The translations under genes were made by a program, and so were the position numbers. Below the pieces are notes generated by a model. That model saw nothing but the letters and a program-made list of their open reading frames with translations, was not told the DNA's origin and searched no databases. A DNA stretch of 64,000 nucleotides from Actinomycetes bacterium (GTDB lineage: Bacteria; Actinomycetota; Thermoleophilia; Solirubrobacterales; JACPNS01), in contig JAEYBE010000033.1 of NCBI GenBank assembly GCA_023404495.1, positions 91,444 to 155,443 on the forward strand. The letters run 5' to 3'. Of this stretch, positions 39,912 through 48,361 are shown in pieces (the first letter of the stretch is position 1; every line of letters starts with the position of its first letter).

Positions 39912-40178
39912 TTACGCGATGAAGAAGGCGACGAACGACATGACCAGCGCGTAGAACACGATCGCCTCGGTGAGGGCGAATCCGATCCACATGGTGCCCA
40001 TGATCTCGTCCTTCATCTCCGGCTGACGGGTGATCGACTCGATCGTCTTACCGAAGATGTAGCCGACGCCGACGCCCGGGCCGATGGCTCCGAAACCAGT
40101 GCCAAGACCCAGTGCGAGGGCCTTTGCCGCGTCGACGCTCTCGGTGCCGGCGGCGAGGATGGGTGCGATGTTGCTCAT
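39912..40178 (-). CDS. atpE: ATP synthase F0 subunit c
   Basis: 88 residues, two membrane helices. Helix 1 has the Gly-rich packing face (LGLGTGFGAIGPGVGVGYIFG), the polar loop is RQPE and helix 2 has the ion-binding Glu in GFALTEAIVFYALV. There is no Gln in helix 1 and no Ser/Thr after the Glu, so protons rather than sodium are expected. Confidence 0.97.
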   Translation of the reverse strand: MSNIAPILAAGTESVDAAKALALGLGTGFGAIGPGVGVGYIFGKTIESITRQPEMKDEIMGTMWIGFALTEAIVFYALVMSFVAFFIA

Positions 40179-40192
40179 TGTTGGATTGCTCC

Positions 40193-41119
40193 TTAGTGAC
40201 CTTCGGAGACTGCGTCCCCGATGTAGATGGCTGAGAGTGTTGAGAAGATGAACGCCTGAAGCGTGGTGACGAGCATCACGTCCAGGAAGTAGATGAACAC
40301 GGCAAGCGGCACCGTGAGCGGGAAGACATACGGCAGCCCGAGCAGAATCACCATGCCGCCACCCATGATCAGGATGATCATGTGGCCCGCGAGCATGTTG
40401 GCGAAGAGTCGGGCGGTCAGCGAGACGAGCTGGAGAAACTTCGAGAGCGCCTCGATCGGGAAGATGATGATCAGCGCGGGCTTCGGCGTGCCGGCCGGCA
40501 CCCAGCCCTTGACGTAGCCGATCGGGCCCTTCGCCTTGACACCCTCGACCTGTACGCCGATCCAGACGATCAGCGCCAGGGTCAGCGGAATCGCGACGTT
40601 GGCGGTGGCGGCGTAGAGCGCGAAGGTTGGGAGCGTGAAGCCGAGGAAATCGACGGTGTGCTCGGTGTTGATCGGCATCGGGATGAAGCCGAGCGCGTTG
40701 CAGAACCAGATGAACAGGAACATCGTCGCAAGGAACGGGAACCAGCGCGCGGCCACCGACTGCTTGTGGATGTTGCGGTCGGTCACCGTGTTGCGTGCGA
40801 CGTCGTAGAAGATCTCAACCGAAGCCTGGATCTTGCCGGGCTTGTCGCGCGTCTCGGGGTTTGACATCTTGCGCGAGACGAACCAGACCGTGAAGAACGT
40901 GCAGATCGACGCCAGCAGCAGCATGAAGACGGCCTTGTTGATCGACATGTCGATCCCGCCGATGTTGATCTCGACCCAGGGGTCGAGCTTGAATTCGTTC
41001 TGCGGCTTGAAGTCCTCGTTGATCTCCGCGAACGCACTGGCCGGCACGACCAGCATGGCGCCGATCGCGAGGATCGCGGCGGAGAGCTGGAAGCGGATAC
41101 GAGACAACGAGTTGCGCAT
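40193..41119 (-). CDS. atpB: ATP synthase F0 subunit a
   Basis: 308 residues, multi-pass. The essential Arg is in SLTARLFANMLAGHMIILIM; ALIIIFPIEALSKFLQL and YLDVMLVTTLQAFIFSTLSAIYIGDAVSEGH complete the channel region. The N-terminal region includes a signal-like hydrophobic segment (SAAILAIGAMLVVPASAFA), which may be cleaved or act as an extra helix. Confidence 0.95.
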   Translation of the reverse strand: MRNSLSRIRFQLSAAILAIGAMLVVPASAFAEINEDFKPQNEFKLDPWVEINIGGIDMSINKAVFMLLLASICTFFTVWFVSRKMSNPETRDKPGKIQASVEIFYDVARNTVTDRNIHKQSVAARWFPFLATMFLFIWFCNALGFIPMPINTEHTVDFLGFTLPTFALYAATANVAIPLTLALIVWIGVQVEGVKAKGPIGYVKGWVPAGTPKPALIIIFPIEALSKFLQLVSLTARLFANMLAGHMIILIMGGGMVILLGLPYVFPLTVPLAVFIYFLDVMLVTTLQAFIFSTLSAIYIGDAVSEGH

Positions 41120-41126
41120 TTGCTGA

Positions 41127-41549
41127 TCAGGCCTTGTCTGTCGGACGGGTGAAGTGAAAGAAGAGCTTGTTCACGAAGTAGATCGAGAACAGCGCGATCA
41201 TCAGCAGCGCGCAGGCCAGGCCCGCGTCGTCGCCGGCGATCAGGTAGGCGGCAAGGATCGTCCCGGCGGCGATCCATGCGCGAACCAGCGAGCCCCCAAC
41301 CACCAGGCCGACCTGGTGGCGGGCCTCAGTGGCGTGCAGCGCGCGGTACTCCATGTAGCCGATGACGATCGCCTGGACGAACCAGCCGACCGCCGCGACC
41401 GCCCAGCCGGCGATCGGCCAATCGGCGAGCAGGAAGACCGGCAGCGCGATGCCGAGGAAGATGAAGTCGGGGAAGCGCAGCACAGTGCGCAGTGCGCCCG
41501 GGCCGGCTGGCCCTTGGTGGTTGCCCTCGGCTACTACTGCAGCGGACAT
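41127..41549 (-). CDS. AtpI-like membrane protein at the head of the atp operon
   Basis: 140 residues with about four membrane helices (FPDFIFLGIALPVFLLADW, GWAVAAVGWFVQAIVIGYM, GSLVRAWIAAGTILAAYLI, ACALLMIALFSIYFVNKLFF). The position directly before atpB (7-bp gap) is that of AtpI/UncI, a poorly conserved assembly factor for the c-ring. Sequence alone does not prove homology. Confidence 0.7.
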   Translation of the reverse strand: MSAAVVAEGNHQGPAGPGALRTVLRFPDFIFLGIALPVFLLADWPIAGWAVAAVGWFVQAIVIGYMEYRALHATEARHQVGLVVGGSLVRAWIAAGTILAAYLIAGDDAGLACALLMIALFSIYFVNKLFFHFTRPTDKA

Positions 41550-41915
41550 GAGTCGGTTCCGCGGCGGCCGTGCGCCGGGCGAGCGATGATTGAGCTTTGC
41601 CGGCCGGTCAGCCGAGTCTCACCACAACGAGGACGAGCTGCGCGCGCGGCGCGGTCCCGGCGCTTGGCGAGTGCGAAGCAGTCCGCGAAACTGCGCGCCG
41701 ATGATCCATCGTTGTGGGAGGGAGAGTTCATTTGGGGATGTCTGAGGCTCGGGTAGCGCCGCCTCTTCAGCGGCCGCGGCAGGGCGGTCAGGCCACTTGC
41801 CTCATCAAGCTTCGGTGAGAAAGATACAACATCGCACAAAGTCTTCTCGTGCGCTTTGTAACGCGGTTTTTCGGGGTTGTCGGCGGCGACCAGACGGGTA
41901 TGTAGATTGGTGTCG
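41550..41915. other. Intergenic region between the atp operon and a divergent membrane-protein gene
   Basis: 366 bp without a supported gene. It must hold the atp promoter on the minus strand, but no clear -35/-10 pair is seen there; AT-richer sequence lies at about 41815-41875. On the plus strand TTGTCG (41877-41882), a 16-bp spacer and TATGTA (41899-41904) form a plausible promoter for the gene at 41916 with a leader of only a few nucleotides. No tRNA-like fold was seen. Confidence 0.4.
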
Positions 41916-42344
41916 ATGGCCACAGCCGTTACATACGAAACTCGCAAGGACCCGGGCCTGCTGATCCGGATTCTCGCCACTGCGGTGGTTTGCTTTCTCG
42001 GACTCTGGATCGCATCGCTGCTCGACCTCGTGAGCTACGGCGAAAACATCCTCAATCTCGTACTCGCGGCGCTGGTACTTGCGGCCGGCAACCTCTTGGT
42101 GCGCCCGTTCCTGATGCTGCTGTCGATCCCGTTCATCATCGTCACGCTCGGGCTGTTCATCTGGCTGATCAACGCGTTCATGCTCTGGGTGACTTCGCTG
42201 CTGATTCCGCCATTCGACCTTTTCGGCTTCTGGAAGACGATCGGCGCGGCGTTCATTCTCTGGATCGCAAACATGCTGCTCGGCGGGATCATGCGCGACT
42301 TCATCGAGAAGCCGCAGCGTGAGACCGTTTTGTTTGACGATTAG
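41916..42344 (+). CDS. Phage-holin-4-like / DUF360-type membrane protein
   Basis: 142 residues, four hydrophobic helices (LIRILATAVVCFLGLWIASLL, ILNLVLAALVLAAGNLLVRPFL, IPFIIVTLGLFIWLINAFMLWV, AFILWIANMLLGGIMRDF). The NLVLAAL...NLLVRPFLMLLSIPFIIVTLGLF pattern is that of the holin family 4 superfamily. These are chromosomal membrane proteins of unknown role, not true lysis holins. ATG at 41916. Convergent with wecA and overlapping it by 4 bp. Confidence 0.8.
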   Translation: MATAVTYETRKDPGLLIRILATAVVCFLGLWIASLLDLVSYGENILNLVLAALVLAAGNLLVRPFLMLLSIPFIIVTLGLFIWLINAFMLWVTSLLIPPFDLFGFWKTIGAAFILWIANMLLGGIMRDFIEKPQRETVLFDD

Positions 42345-43510
42345 TCGCGGTCGAGCGCCGGGAATTCACCGGTCGCGAGCTCCTCGGCGACCTCAGCATC
42401 GACCTCTTCCGGCGTCGTGCCGCTGCCGCGCCTGCGCAGTCTGCGCCCCCTGAACCGGCGCAACTTGAGGATCTCGAGCACCACCACGAGATAGAAGCTG
42501 GCAATCAGCACCAGCACGCCGACGCCGAGCAACACCAGCGTCCACCCCGTATCGAGGTTGCCGCGGCCGTCTGAGTAGGGGATGAACCTGAGCGCCAGCG
42601 CGAGCGTCGCAAGGCAGAGCGTCCAGGCGTAGAGATAGAGCACGGTTCTTCGCTGGGAGAAGCCGATATTGACGAAACGATGGTGGAAATGCCATCGATC
42701 GGCTTGGTAGATCGGCTGGCCGTACTTGATTCGCTTAGCAACGACGAAGCCGGTGTCGAGGATCGGCACGGCGAGGATCACCAGTGGGAAAAAGAGCGCA
42801 ACTGCGGCGGCCGTCTTGAGCACGCCTTGGATCGCGATGCACGCCAGCAGATACCCCAGGAGATTCGACCCGGCGTCGCCCATGAAGATCGTCGCCGGGT
42901 AGAAGTTGTGGAAGAGGAAACCGAGCGATGCGCCGGCAGTACACGCCGCGAGGATCCCCGCCGAGTAGCGCTCGAGCGAGAGCGTGATGATCGCGAAGGT
43001 CGCAGCGCCGATGAAGCACACGCCAGCCGCCAGGCCGTCGGCCCCGTCGGTGAGGTTGACGACGTTGATCACGGCGACGATCCCGAGCATCGTCAGCGGC
43101 TCGGCCCAGACGCCGAGGTTGACCGGGTCGATGAACGGAAGCGTGAAGTGATCGACCACCACACCAGAGAAGACGGGGATCGCGGCGCCGCAGAATTGCC
43201 CGGCGAGCTTGACCAACGGCGGCAGATCGAAGATGTCGTCAAGCGTGCCGACCAGCGCAATCAGGAGCGCACCGGCGATGATGCCTTCGCTCTCCGTGCT
43301 GTCGGGCAGGAAGATCAGCGACGCCACCAGCAGGCCCGAGAGAATCGCAAGGCCACCGAGGCTCGGCATGTCGTGGTCGTGCAGCGATCGATCGGAGACG
43401 TGCGCTACCGCCCCGACACGGAAGGCGAGCTTCGCCGCCAGCGGCGTGATGGCGAACGAGACGATCGCGGCGACCGCGAACGCGGTCAGGGCCTGTAGCT
43501 CAGGAGACAC
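42341..43510 (-). CDS. wecA: Undecaprenyl-phosphate GlcNAc-1-phosphate transferase-like (WecA/TagO/MraY family)
   Basis: 389 residues, about 10-11 membrane helices. Catalytic and Mg-binding motifs: LVGTLDDIFDLPP, VNLTDGADGLAAG, FMGDAGSNLLGY, and the sugar-recognition HFHHR, which marks the WecA/TagO branch. It starts wall or exopolysaccharide synthesis on the lipid carrier that the LCP enzyme later unloads. The GTG start lies inside the end of abiEii (11-bp overlap), and its Shine-Dalgarno AAGGAG, 4 nt upstream, is within abiEii. Confidence 0.93.
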   Translation of the reverse strand: MSPELQALTAFAVAAIVSFAITPLAAKLAFRVGAVAHVSDRSLHDHDMPSLGGLAILSGLLVASLIFLPDSTESEGIIAGALLIALVGTLDDIFDLPPLVKLAGQFCGAAIPVFSGVVVDHFTLPFIDPVNLGVWAEPLTMLGIVAVINVVNLTDGADGLAAGVCFIGAATFAIITLSLERYSAGILAACTAGASLGFLFHNFYPATIFMGDAGSNLLGYLLACIAIQGVLKTAAAVALFFPLVILAVPILDTGFVVAKRIKYGQPIYQADRWHFHHRFVNIGFSQRRTVLYLYAWTLCLATLALALRFIPYSDGRGNLDTGWTLVLLGVGVLVLIASFYLVVVLEILKLRRFRGRRLRRRGSGTTPEEVDAEVAEELATGEFPALDRD

Positions 43511-44348
43511 CTAGCTCCTTGATGATGCCTTGCACCTCGGCCACTGCTACTTCAACGTCGGACGGCCTGAACGACAGCTCACGCGCACGAACCGGGTACT
43601 CGTCGCGCCAGTTCTCGGGAATCTCGATCGTCGGGGGCCATTCCTGCTTGCCGCGTGCCGCGAAGATCTCCAAACAGGCATCACGTGTCGCTGAGCGCTC
43701 GAATTCGTCAAGGCTTCGCCAGAGCTGGATGATGTCAATCAGGTCTCGAGAGCGGTCGTTCGCTGCGGTCGGGTGTGAGTGGTCGGTGCACGCGTGAAGT
43801 TTCTGCGCTATCGAATACCGAGCGGTGACGGCCGGTAGTTCTTGCACTTTGCCTAGTCCCACCGCACGGGGATCGATCGTGTTTACTCGGATCAACCGGG
43901 TCTCATCGCCAGCGGCGCCCTCGGCCATCCCGATCTCAAGGCGAATCGTCTGTAAGGCGTCGCCAAGATATGAGACCTTCACGTCACAGCGGTATGAACC
44001 AGTTTCGGCGATTGGCTCGAGATCCGAGGCAATTCGAAATCCAAATCCGTCCCAGCCGCCTGCGAGCGCATCGCGAAGCAGGTCGCCCATCCGCCGGCGC
44101 TCGGCGCGGTAGCTGAGATCAAGATCCCGCGTCGGGCGCGCGGCGTCACCGAACTCAAGTTCCATCGAGACCCCACCCTTCACAGCGAAAAGCGCATCGC
44201 CACGTTCATCACGCTGGCTCGTAAGCGCCACCAACACGGCGAGATTCGCTAGCTGCCGGCGCTTGTTCAGATAGTCCATTTCGTCGTTCGCGAGATTTCG
44301 CAACCGCTGCTCCAGCGCCCGACGGTGCTTGGGCGGCCCCTCAGGCAC
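43500..44348 (-). CDS. abiEii: AbiEii nucleotidyltransferase toxin (type IV TA)
   Basis: 282 residues of the DNA polymerase beta/NTase fold. The AbiEii signatures are FAVKGGVSMELEFGDAARPTRDLDLSYRA (Gly-Gly-x and the metal Asp-x-Asp), IAQKLHACTDHS (conserved Lys), and RDLIDIIQL near residue 200. Members such as MenT transfer nucleotides to tRNA acceptor ends; the target of this one is unknown. GTG start, overlapping abiEi by 8 bp; its stop overlaps wecA. Confidence 0.9.
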   Translation of the reverse strand: MPEGPPKHRRALEQRLRNLANDEMDYLNKRRQLANLAVLVALTSQRDERGDALFAVKGGVSMELEFGDAARPTRDLDLSYRAERRRMGDLLRDALAGGWDGFGFRIASDLEPIAETGSYRCDVKVSYLGDALQTIRLEIGMAEGAAGDETRLIRVNTIDPRAVGLGKVQELPAVTARYSIAQKLHACTDHSHPTAANDRSRDLIDIIQLWRSLDEFERSATRDACLEIFAARGKQEWPPTIEIPENWRDEYPVRARELSFRPSDVEVAVAEVQGIIKELGVS

Positions 44349-44904
44349 TGTGCGTCCTCTGGTTAAGGGACGTGATCAACTCCGCCTGCTGATCAAACGT
44401 GATCAGCGCGTGATTGCGCGCCCTGTCGATCGATTGCCGCACCAAGCCAATCGGTGATCGATCTTCGAGCATTTGCTTGATGCACCAGTACGGCGTGACT
44501 ACGGGTACGCCTTCTATGCGCGCAACCATCTCCGGCCGCAGGTCTGAGCGGTGCTCGCGGAGCATTTCCGGCCACTCTCGCGTCGTTCGGAACGACCGCG
44601 GCACGGTGACATCGATTCTCGACGGATTTGCGTCGTTGATGCCGTGCAACACCGAAGCGGCGGTGTGCGAGATAACCCCTACGCCCCGAGGCCACATCGC
44701 AGCGAACATGTACGCATCGAGTTCGTCTCTGGGCACGCTTTCGATTCTGTAAAGCCCGTGAGCGCTGCGGATCGCTTGGCCGCCTTCGACCATATCCGCT
44801 AGCCGCTTTGAGCTGATGCCAGCCGCGCGAGCGTCCGCTGAACTCACGTATCCGTGCTGGCGATCAGCGATCGCGGTCAACTCACGCTGTCGTGCGCCCG
44901 CCAT
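44341..44904 (-). CDS. abiEi: AbiEi family antitoxin / transcriptional regulator (type IV TA)
   Basis: 187 residues. N-terminal winged helix (LTAIADRQHGYVSSADARAAGISSKRLADMVEGGQAIRSAHGLYRI) followed by the AbiEi C-terminal domain (WPRGVGVISHTAASVLHGI...IDVTVPRSFR...VEGVPVVTP-like segment). AbiEi antitoxins do not bind the toxin but repress transcription and counteract toxicity. The ATG at 44904 is preferred: TATTAT lies 7 nt upstream and falls inside a 37-bp repeat expected to be the AbiEi operator. Confidence 0.88.
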   Translation of the reverse strand: MAGARQRELTAIADRQHGYVSSADARAAGISSKRLADMVEGGQAIRSAHGLYRIESVPRDELDAYMFAAMWPRGVGVISHTAASVLHGINDANPSRIDVTVPRSFRTTREWPEMLREHRSDLRPEMVARIEGVPVVTPYWCIKQMLEDRSPIGLVRQSIDRARNHALITFDQQAELITSLNQRTHSA

Positions 44905-44907
44905 CTC

Positions 44908-44944
44908 GCAGATAATACCGGCTTTTCCGGAACTATCTGTAATT
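44908..44944 (-). promoter_or_regulatory. abiE operator-like repeat, copy 1 (overlaps -10 TATTAT)
   Basis: 37 bp with outer arms CAGAT/ATCTG and inner CCGG/CCGG, an imperfect palindrome. It matches copy 2 at 33 of 37 positions. The -10 candidate TATTAT (44912-44917, minus strand) lies inside it, so a bound AbiEi would block the promoter. Confidence 0.65.
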
Positions 44945-44959
44945 GGTGCAAACAACTTT

Positions 44960-44996
44960 GCAGATTATTCCGGTTTTTCCGGAACTATCTGCAATT
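44960..44996 (-). promoter_or_regulatory. abiE operator-like repeat, copy 2 (overlaps the glyA stop)
   Basis: Second 37-bp copy, 52 bp from copy 1 start to start, close to five helical turns. It covers the -35/upstream region of abiEi and ends within the glyA stop codon. Confidence 0.6.
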
Positions 44997-46280
44997 AGAC
45001 CGCAGCCGGGCTGCTCAGGAAGTCGTAGAGCGGGAACTTCTCGGCCAGCGCAGCCACACGGCCGCGCAGCTCAGTGCGCAGGGCGTCATCCCAGACCTCG
45101 GCGGCGAGCGCCGTGGCGATCACTTCGCCGACCTCGGCGAAGTCCTCGTCCTGGAATCCGCGCGTGGCGAGCGCGGGCGTTCCGACGCGCAGGCCGCTGC
45201 TGACGGCAGGCGGAAGCGGGTCGAAGGGAATCGAGTTGCGATTGACCGTGATGTCGATCTCGTGCAGGCGGTCCTCGGCCTCCTGGCCGTTCAGACCCGA
45301 ACCCTGGAGGTCGACCAGCACGAGGTGCACGTCGGTTCCGCCGGTCAGCACATTGATCTTCTGCGCGAGCAGCTTCTCGGCGAGAATCGCCGCGCCGCGG
45401 CGCGTGCGCTGCTGGCGCTCCTTGAAGGCGTCCGATGCGGCGATCTTGAAGGCGACCGCCTTGCCGGCGATCACGTGCATCAGCGGTCCGCCCTGCTGCC
45501 CCGGGAAGACGGCTGAGTTGATCGCCTTGCCGTGCTCCTCTTTGGCGAGGATCATGCCTGAGCGTCCGCCGCCGATCGTCTTGTGGATCGTCGTTGTTAC
45601 GACATCGGCGTGAGGCACCGGCGAGGGATGCTCGCCGGCGGCGACAAGCCCGGCGAAGTGGGCCATGTCGACCATCAGCAACGCACCGACCGAGTCGGCG
45701 ATCTCACGGAAGGCCGCAAAGTCGAGCTGGCGCGGGTAGGCACTCCAGCCGGCGACGATCAATTTGGGCTTGCGCTCCTCGGCGATCTTCGCGACGTCTT
45801 CCATGTGGATCAGATAGTCGTCCTTGCGCACGCCGTAGGCCGCAATGTCATAGAGCCGCCCCGACACGTTGATCTTCATGCCATGCGACAGGTGGCCACC
45901 GTGTGCGAGCTCGAGCCCCAGCAGCGTGTCGCCCGGCTGGAGCAGCGCGTGGTAGACGGCTGTGTTGGCTTGCGCGCCCGAGTGCGGCTGGACGTTCGCG
46001 AACTCCGCGCCGAATAGCTCCTTGGCGCGATCGATCGCCAGCTGCTCGGCGACATCGACGTGCTCGCACCCTCCGTAGTAGCGCCGACCGGGATACCCCT
46101 CGGCGTACTTGTTGGTCAGCACCGAGCCCTGAGCCTCGAGCACCGCGCGCGGCACGAAGTTCTCGCTGGCGATCATCTCCAGCGTGTTCTGCTGGCGACC
46201 GAGCTCGTCGCGCAGCACCTGCGCGATCTGCGGGTCGACATCTTCCAGTGGGCGGTTGAAAAAGTCTTCGGGAAGCTCGC

Positions 46281-46284
<4 letters not shown>
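44995..46284 (-). CDS. glyA: Serine hydroxymethyltransferase
   Basis: PLP enzyme that interconverts serine and glycine while charging folate with one carbon. 429 residues. Motifs: GGCEHVDVAEQLAIDRAKELF, QPHSGAQANTAVYHALLQPGD, GYPGRRYY near the N-terminus, and the PLP-lysine region DVVTTTIHKTIGGGRSGMILA. The active-site Lys is in the T-T-T-x-H-K motif. Start overlaps the rpiB stop by 4 bp. Confidence 0.98.
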
Positions 46285-46757
<473 letters not shown>

Positions 46758-46803
46758 ACGCTCACCGTAGCAACGGCGCGGGTCGCGCCCGCAGCCGGGT
46801 TTC

Positions 46804-47637
46804 TCAGGCGCCGAGCGGAGTTTCGACCGCGAGCTGGCGGCTGTACTCGCCTGGGTCGTAGACCTTGATGCCGGTCCCCATCTCGTCGCGCAGTCGCTTG
46901 AGCGTGAGGCGCGCGTTGTCGACGACGTGACTCGGATCGACGGTGTCGTCATCGAAGGCGGCGATTCCGACCGAGACTGTCAACGGCCTGGTCACATGGG
47001 CCGCGTCGCTGTGTCCGCAACTCTGGAAGAAGAAGCGCTCGCACGCGCGATCACACCCGACGACTGCGCCTTCAGCAAGCGTGTCGACGAGCAGCACCCC
47101 GACTTGGTGGCTTCCGATGCGACCGAGCGTGTCGGTGTTGCGAATCGAATCGCGCAACGAGTCCGCCAGCAGCTTCAGGCCGTTCGTCTTGTCCTCCTGC
47201 GAGAGCAGGCCGTACTCGTCGATCTCGAAGACCGCGACTGAGTAGCGCTGGTTGGTGCGCTTAGTGCGCGAGTGTTCGGCCGAGAGCCGCTCCTGGAAGA
47301 GCCGCTCGTTGGGCAGCCCGCTGGTGAAATCGACGCGCTGCTCGGCGGCCAGCCGGCCGAGCGCCTCGGACTCGCTCGACTGGGTGAGCAGGCCGATCGC
47401 CATCAGCGCCATCGCCGCCGCGGCCGCGCCGGCAAACAGACCGGAGCTGTCAAGAGCCAGGGCTGCGCCGAATCCGATTGCGGCGATACTCGCCGCGGCC
47501 GCGTAGATCACCGCCGAGCGTGAGCGGAATCCGCTGTCGATGCTGCGCGAAGCTGCGATCCCGGCGACAGCGGCCAGAATCGCGGCGCCGAGCGCGAGGT
47601 AGGTGACAAACGATTGCTGCATCAGAAGTTCAGGCAT
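46804..47637 (-). CDS. Membrane protein with degenerate GGDEF domain
   Basis: 277 residues: three or four N-terminal membrane helices (about 10-85) then a GGDEF-fold domain with DFTSGLPNERLFQERL, VAVFEIDEYGLLSQ, and LADSLRDSIRNTDTLGRIGSHQVGVLLVDT. The signature GGDEF is replaced by GSHQV (residues 175-179), so c-di-GMP synthesis should be lost; a sensory or nucleotide-binding role may remain. It sits within the tsaC-rpiB-glyA run, 46 bp before rpiB. Confidence 0.8.
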   Translation of the reverse strand: MPELLMQQSFVTYLALGAAILAAVAGIAASRSIDSGFRSRSAVIYAAAASIAAIGFGAALALDSSGLFAGAAAAAMALMAIGLLTQSSESEALGRLAAEQRVDFTSGLPNERLFQERLSAEHSRTKRTNQRYSVAVFEIDEYGLLSQEDKTNGLKLLADSLRDSIRNTDTLGRIGSHQVGVLLVDTLAEGAVVGCDRACERFFFQSCGHSDAAHVTRPLTVSVGIAAFDDDTVDPSHVVDNARLTLKRLRDEMGTGIKVYDPGEYSRQLAVETPLGA

Positions 47638-47719
47638 GCAAGGGAATTACGCGCTTTTGCGTACCCCTAACTATCGGTCGGCGAGCGCAATTCTCAAGTG
47701 CCCGCGCGCCGCGATGCAG

Positions 47720-48361
47720 TCATTCTGATTCCGGTGGAAAACCGATCAGCTCCGTGATTCGCCCACTGGTTCTGGGCATCTGGGAGCGCAGCAGGCGCCA
47801 GCGTCCATGGGCGACTTCCGAGACGTCCGCGACGGTCGAGCCGTAGCCCAGAAGTGGTCCGCCGTCGAGCGCCAGATCCACTCCGCCAACGATTGAAGGC
47901 TCAATGTCCTCAAGCGCGGTCGCATCCGGCCCGCCGCTGATGTTGGCGCTGGTCTGCATCACCGGCACTGCGATTTCTGCGAGCGGTGCAAGCGCCCCTT
48001 CGAGCCTTGGGACGCGCAGGCCGAGCTTCTCCGGGGTGCCGGCGCAGGCGGGAGCAAAGCGCCTGGACGGGTTCGCGACCACCAGCGTGAACGGTCCCGG
48101 AAAGAGTTGTTCGACGAGATTCCGCGTGATCGGATCGAGGTCGTCGCCGATGTCATCCAGCAGCCGATCGAGCGAGAAGTACATCACCGCCGACGGCTTG
48201 CGCGGAGGGCGTCCCTTGAGCGCGTGGATCCGCTCTGCGGCCTGGGCGTCGTCAGGCGCGCAGGCGATCCCGTAGAGCGTGTCGGTCGGGAAGATCGCGA
48301 TCCCGCCGCCCCGGATCGTCGACTCGAACGCAGCCGCGCTTTCCGGCGTGACAGCGGTCAT
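47720..48361 (-). CDS. tsaC: Threonylcarbamoyl-AMP synthase (Sua5/YwlC/YrdC family)
   Basis: 213 residues. Makes threonylcarbamoyl-AMP for the t6A modification of ANN-decoding tRNAs. YrdC signatures: GGGIAIFPTDTLYGIACA, IHALKGRPPRKPSAVMY, LFPGPFTLVV, GLRVPR, and VMQTSANISGGPDAT. No C-terminal Sua5 domain, so it is the short form. Overlaps prmC by 4 bp. Confidence 0.93.
   Translation of the reverse strand: MTAVTPESAAAFESTIRGGGIAIFPTDTLYGIACAPDDAQAAERIHALKGRPPRKPSAVMYFSLDRLLDDIGDDLDPITRNLVEQLFPGPFTLVVANPSRRFAPACAGTPEKLGLRVPRLEGALAPLAEIAVPVMQTSANISGGPDATALEDIEPSIVGGVDLALDGGPLLGYGSTVADVSEVAHGRWRLLRSQMPRTSGRITELIGFPPESE

Noticed and set aside
41534..41980. Minus-strand frame of 148 codons upstream of atpI
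   Set aside because: Composition is Arg/Ser/Pro-rich without structure, it overlaps the start of two real genes and has no recognisable start signal.
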